64,000 nucleotides of DNA from Billgrantia bachuensis (GTDB lineage: Bacteria > Pseudomonadota > Gammaproteobacteria > Pseudomonadales > Halomonadaceae): positions 124,001 to 188,000 of the forward strand of contig NZ_JAAQTO010000004.1 in NCBI RefSeq assembly GCF_011742165.1, in the 5' to 3' direction. The notes under the pieces are model-generated. The model was given only the letters and a program-made list of their open reading frames with translations, had not been told where the DNA came from and searched no databases. Below are positions 63,371 to 64,000 of the stretch, one piece after another. The position numbers and the translations under genes were made by a program. Every line of letters begins with the position of its first letter. Position 1 is the stretch's first letter.

Positions 63371-63640
63371 TCAGTCACACGGAACGACAGCGCGCTGAGT
63401 GTCCTTGGCCCACAGGGTCTGTCCATTCGGCGTTTCGCCGTGGGCGTTCCAGGTCTCGGTGACTTCCACGCAGTAGGAGCCGAGGTCTTCGATGGTCTTT
63501 TCCGGGTTGGCGGGCGGCTCATCGCTGATGCGCATGATGTCGGGGTTTTCGCTGGTATAGCGCGGCGCCAGGGCATTGGTTCCACAGCCCACCAGCAGGG
63601 TAGCAAGCAGAAGCAGGGGCAGAGCGAGTCGCAGTTTCAT
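63371..63640 (-). CDS. small lipoprotein of unknown function
   Basis: The protein has 89 residues if it starts at the ATG at 63638-63640, which gives a classical lipoprotein signal peptide (MKLRLALPLLLLATLLVGC, lipobox LVGC, Cys19). The frame is open for 53 codons further upstream, but those residues are not signal-like. The mature part is short and polar, with two more cysteines (GSYCVEVTETWN and AVVPCD) that may form a disulfide in the periplasm. No family is recognised. Confidence 0.75.
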   Translation of the reverse strand: MKLRLALPLLLLATLLVGCGTNALAPRYTSENPDIMRISDEPPANPEKTIEDLGSYCVEVTETWNAHGETPNGQTLWAKDTQRAVVPCD

Positions 63641-63795
63641 CGTATCATCCTCACGAAAGTCATCAGTCATTCGTTCGTTTTGCGGATGATGCGTAACGGG
63701 CAATGCGAGAGAGCATGCCATGGGGGGCCGATCCATTTGCCATCCATCGCATGGCTGCATTCTAAAGGAGCGCAGGGCGCACCGCCAACCTGCCT

Positions 63796-64000
63796 TCAAT
63801 CCCTCGTCTCGACTTTACCTTCACCACTTCCCGGTGCCTTCACCCCATCGAGGCTCGATGCAGCGCCCTGGACCCGCTGCCCCAGCACGCTGAAGGAACC
63901 GTCGGTTTCCAGCACGACGGCTTCGATTTTGCTCAGATCAGCCATCCCGGCTGCGCGGGCAGCCGCTCGCACCTCGTCCCTGGTCACACGAGCTTGCAGC
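63796..64000 (-). CDS. C-terminal part of a DUF421 (YetF-like) membrane protein
   Basis: The gene enters from the right edge and ends at a TGA at 63796-63798; about 68 codons are visible and no start is in the window. The sequence VTRDEVRAAARAAGMADLSK followed by IEAVVLETDGSFSVL is the hallmark of the cytoplasmic C-terminal domain of DUF421/YetF proteins, where a helix-turn leads to the VLETDGSISVI-like strand. The N-terminal membrane helices lie outside. Function is unknown. Confidence 0.85.
   Translation of the reverse strand, partial: LQARVTRDEVRAAARAAGMADLSKIEAVVLETDGSFSVLGQRVQGAASSLDGVKAPGSGEGKVETRD

Noticed and set aside
1..64000. CRISPR arrays, tRNA, rRNA or prophage genes
   Set aside because: A read of both strands showed no spaced direct-repeat array, no tRNA-like cloverleaf with TTCGA-type arm, no rRNA segment and no phage structural genes.

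Overview
The window looks like chromosome of a GC-rich gammaproteobacterium, most likely a member of the Halomonadaceae (Halomonas or a close relative). This is inferred from the acidic protein composition, from the gyrA-serC-pheA-tyrA/aroA-cmk-rpsA gene order shared with Pseudomonas-type supraoperons, and from short palindromic intergenic repeats; no rRNA or tRNA gene is present to confirm it. I see no phage, integrase, transposase or CRISPR array.

Layout. 1-2.6 kb: the end of an unrecognised gene, a small membrane protein, a SRPBCC protein and rimO. 2.6-12.7 kb (minus strand): the housekeeping supraoperon gyrA, serC, pheA, a tyrA-aroA fusion, cmk and rpsA. It lacks the hisC-type aminotransferase that sits between pheA and tyrA in pseudomonads. 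13-16.9 kb: a thioesterase, then an overlapping plus-strand set of rdgC, an acyltransferase and a cation diffusion facilitator.

16.9-25.2 kb (minus strand) is an orphan type VI secretion island. It holds vgrG, a DUF4123 adaptor, a 1098-residue protein of no recognised family (the probable effector), two full tandem Sel1-repeat proteins with signal peptides (probable immunity proteins), and a third copy reduced to its first ~36 codons. The stub ends exactly at the stop codon of the neighbouring transporter gene. The first three genes overlap and the rest follow at 4-6 bp. This is the best candidate here for an undescribed toxin/immunity system.

25.4-47.1 kb is a complete Lap-type adhesion locus. 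It contains the periplasmic protease LapG, the degenerate GGDEF/EAL receptor LapD, and two giant type I secreted adhesins (1221 and about 2586 residues), each with an N-terminal retention module carrying the TAAG site expected for LapG cleavage. It also contains a LuxR-type regulator, the membrane fusion protein LapC, the ABC exporter LapB, and an outer-membrane TolC-like protein fused to OmpA and SPOR domains. Expected logic: when c-di-GMP is high, LapD holds LapG and the adhesins stay anchored in the outer-membrane pore; when it falls, LapG cuts the retention module and cells detach.

47.5-64 kb is ordinary chromosome: a small hypothetical protein, thiI, a PBP1-like bifunctional peptidoglycan synthase, an RND efflux pump and its lipoprotein adaptor separated by a 145-bp palindromic repeat, an integral membrane protein, DNA polymerase II (polB), the murein endopeptidase mepA, an exported alpha/beta hydrolase, a small lipoprotein and the end of a DUF421 (YetF-like) gene cut by the window edge.
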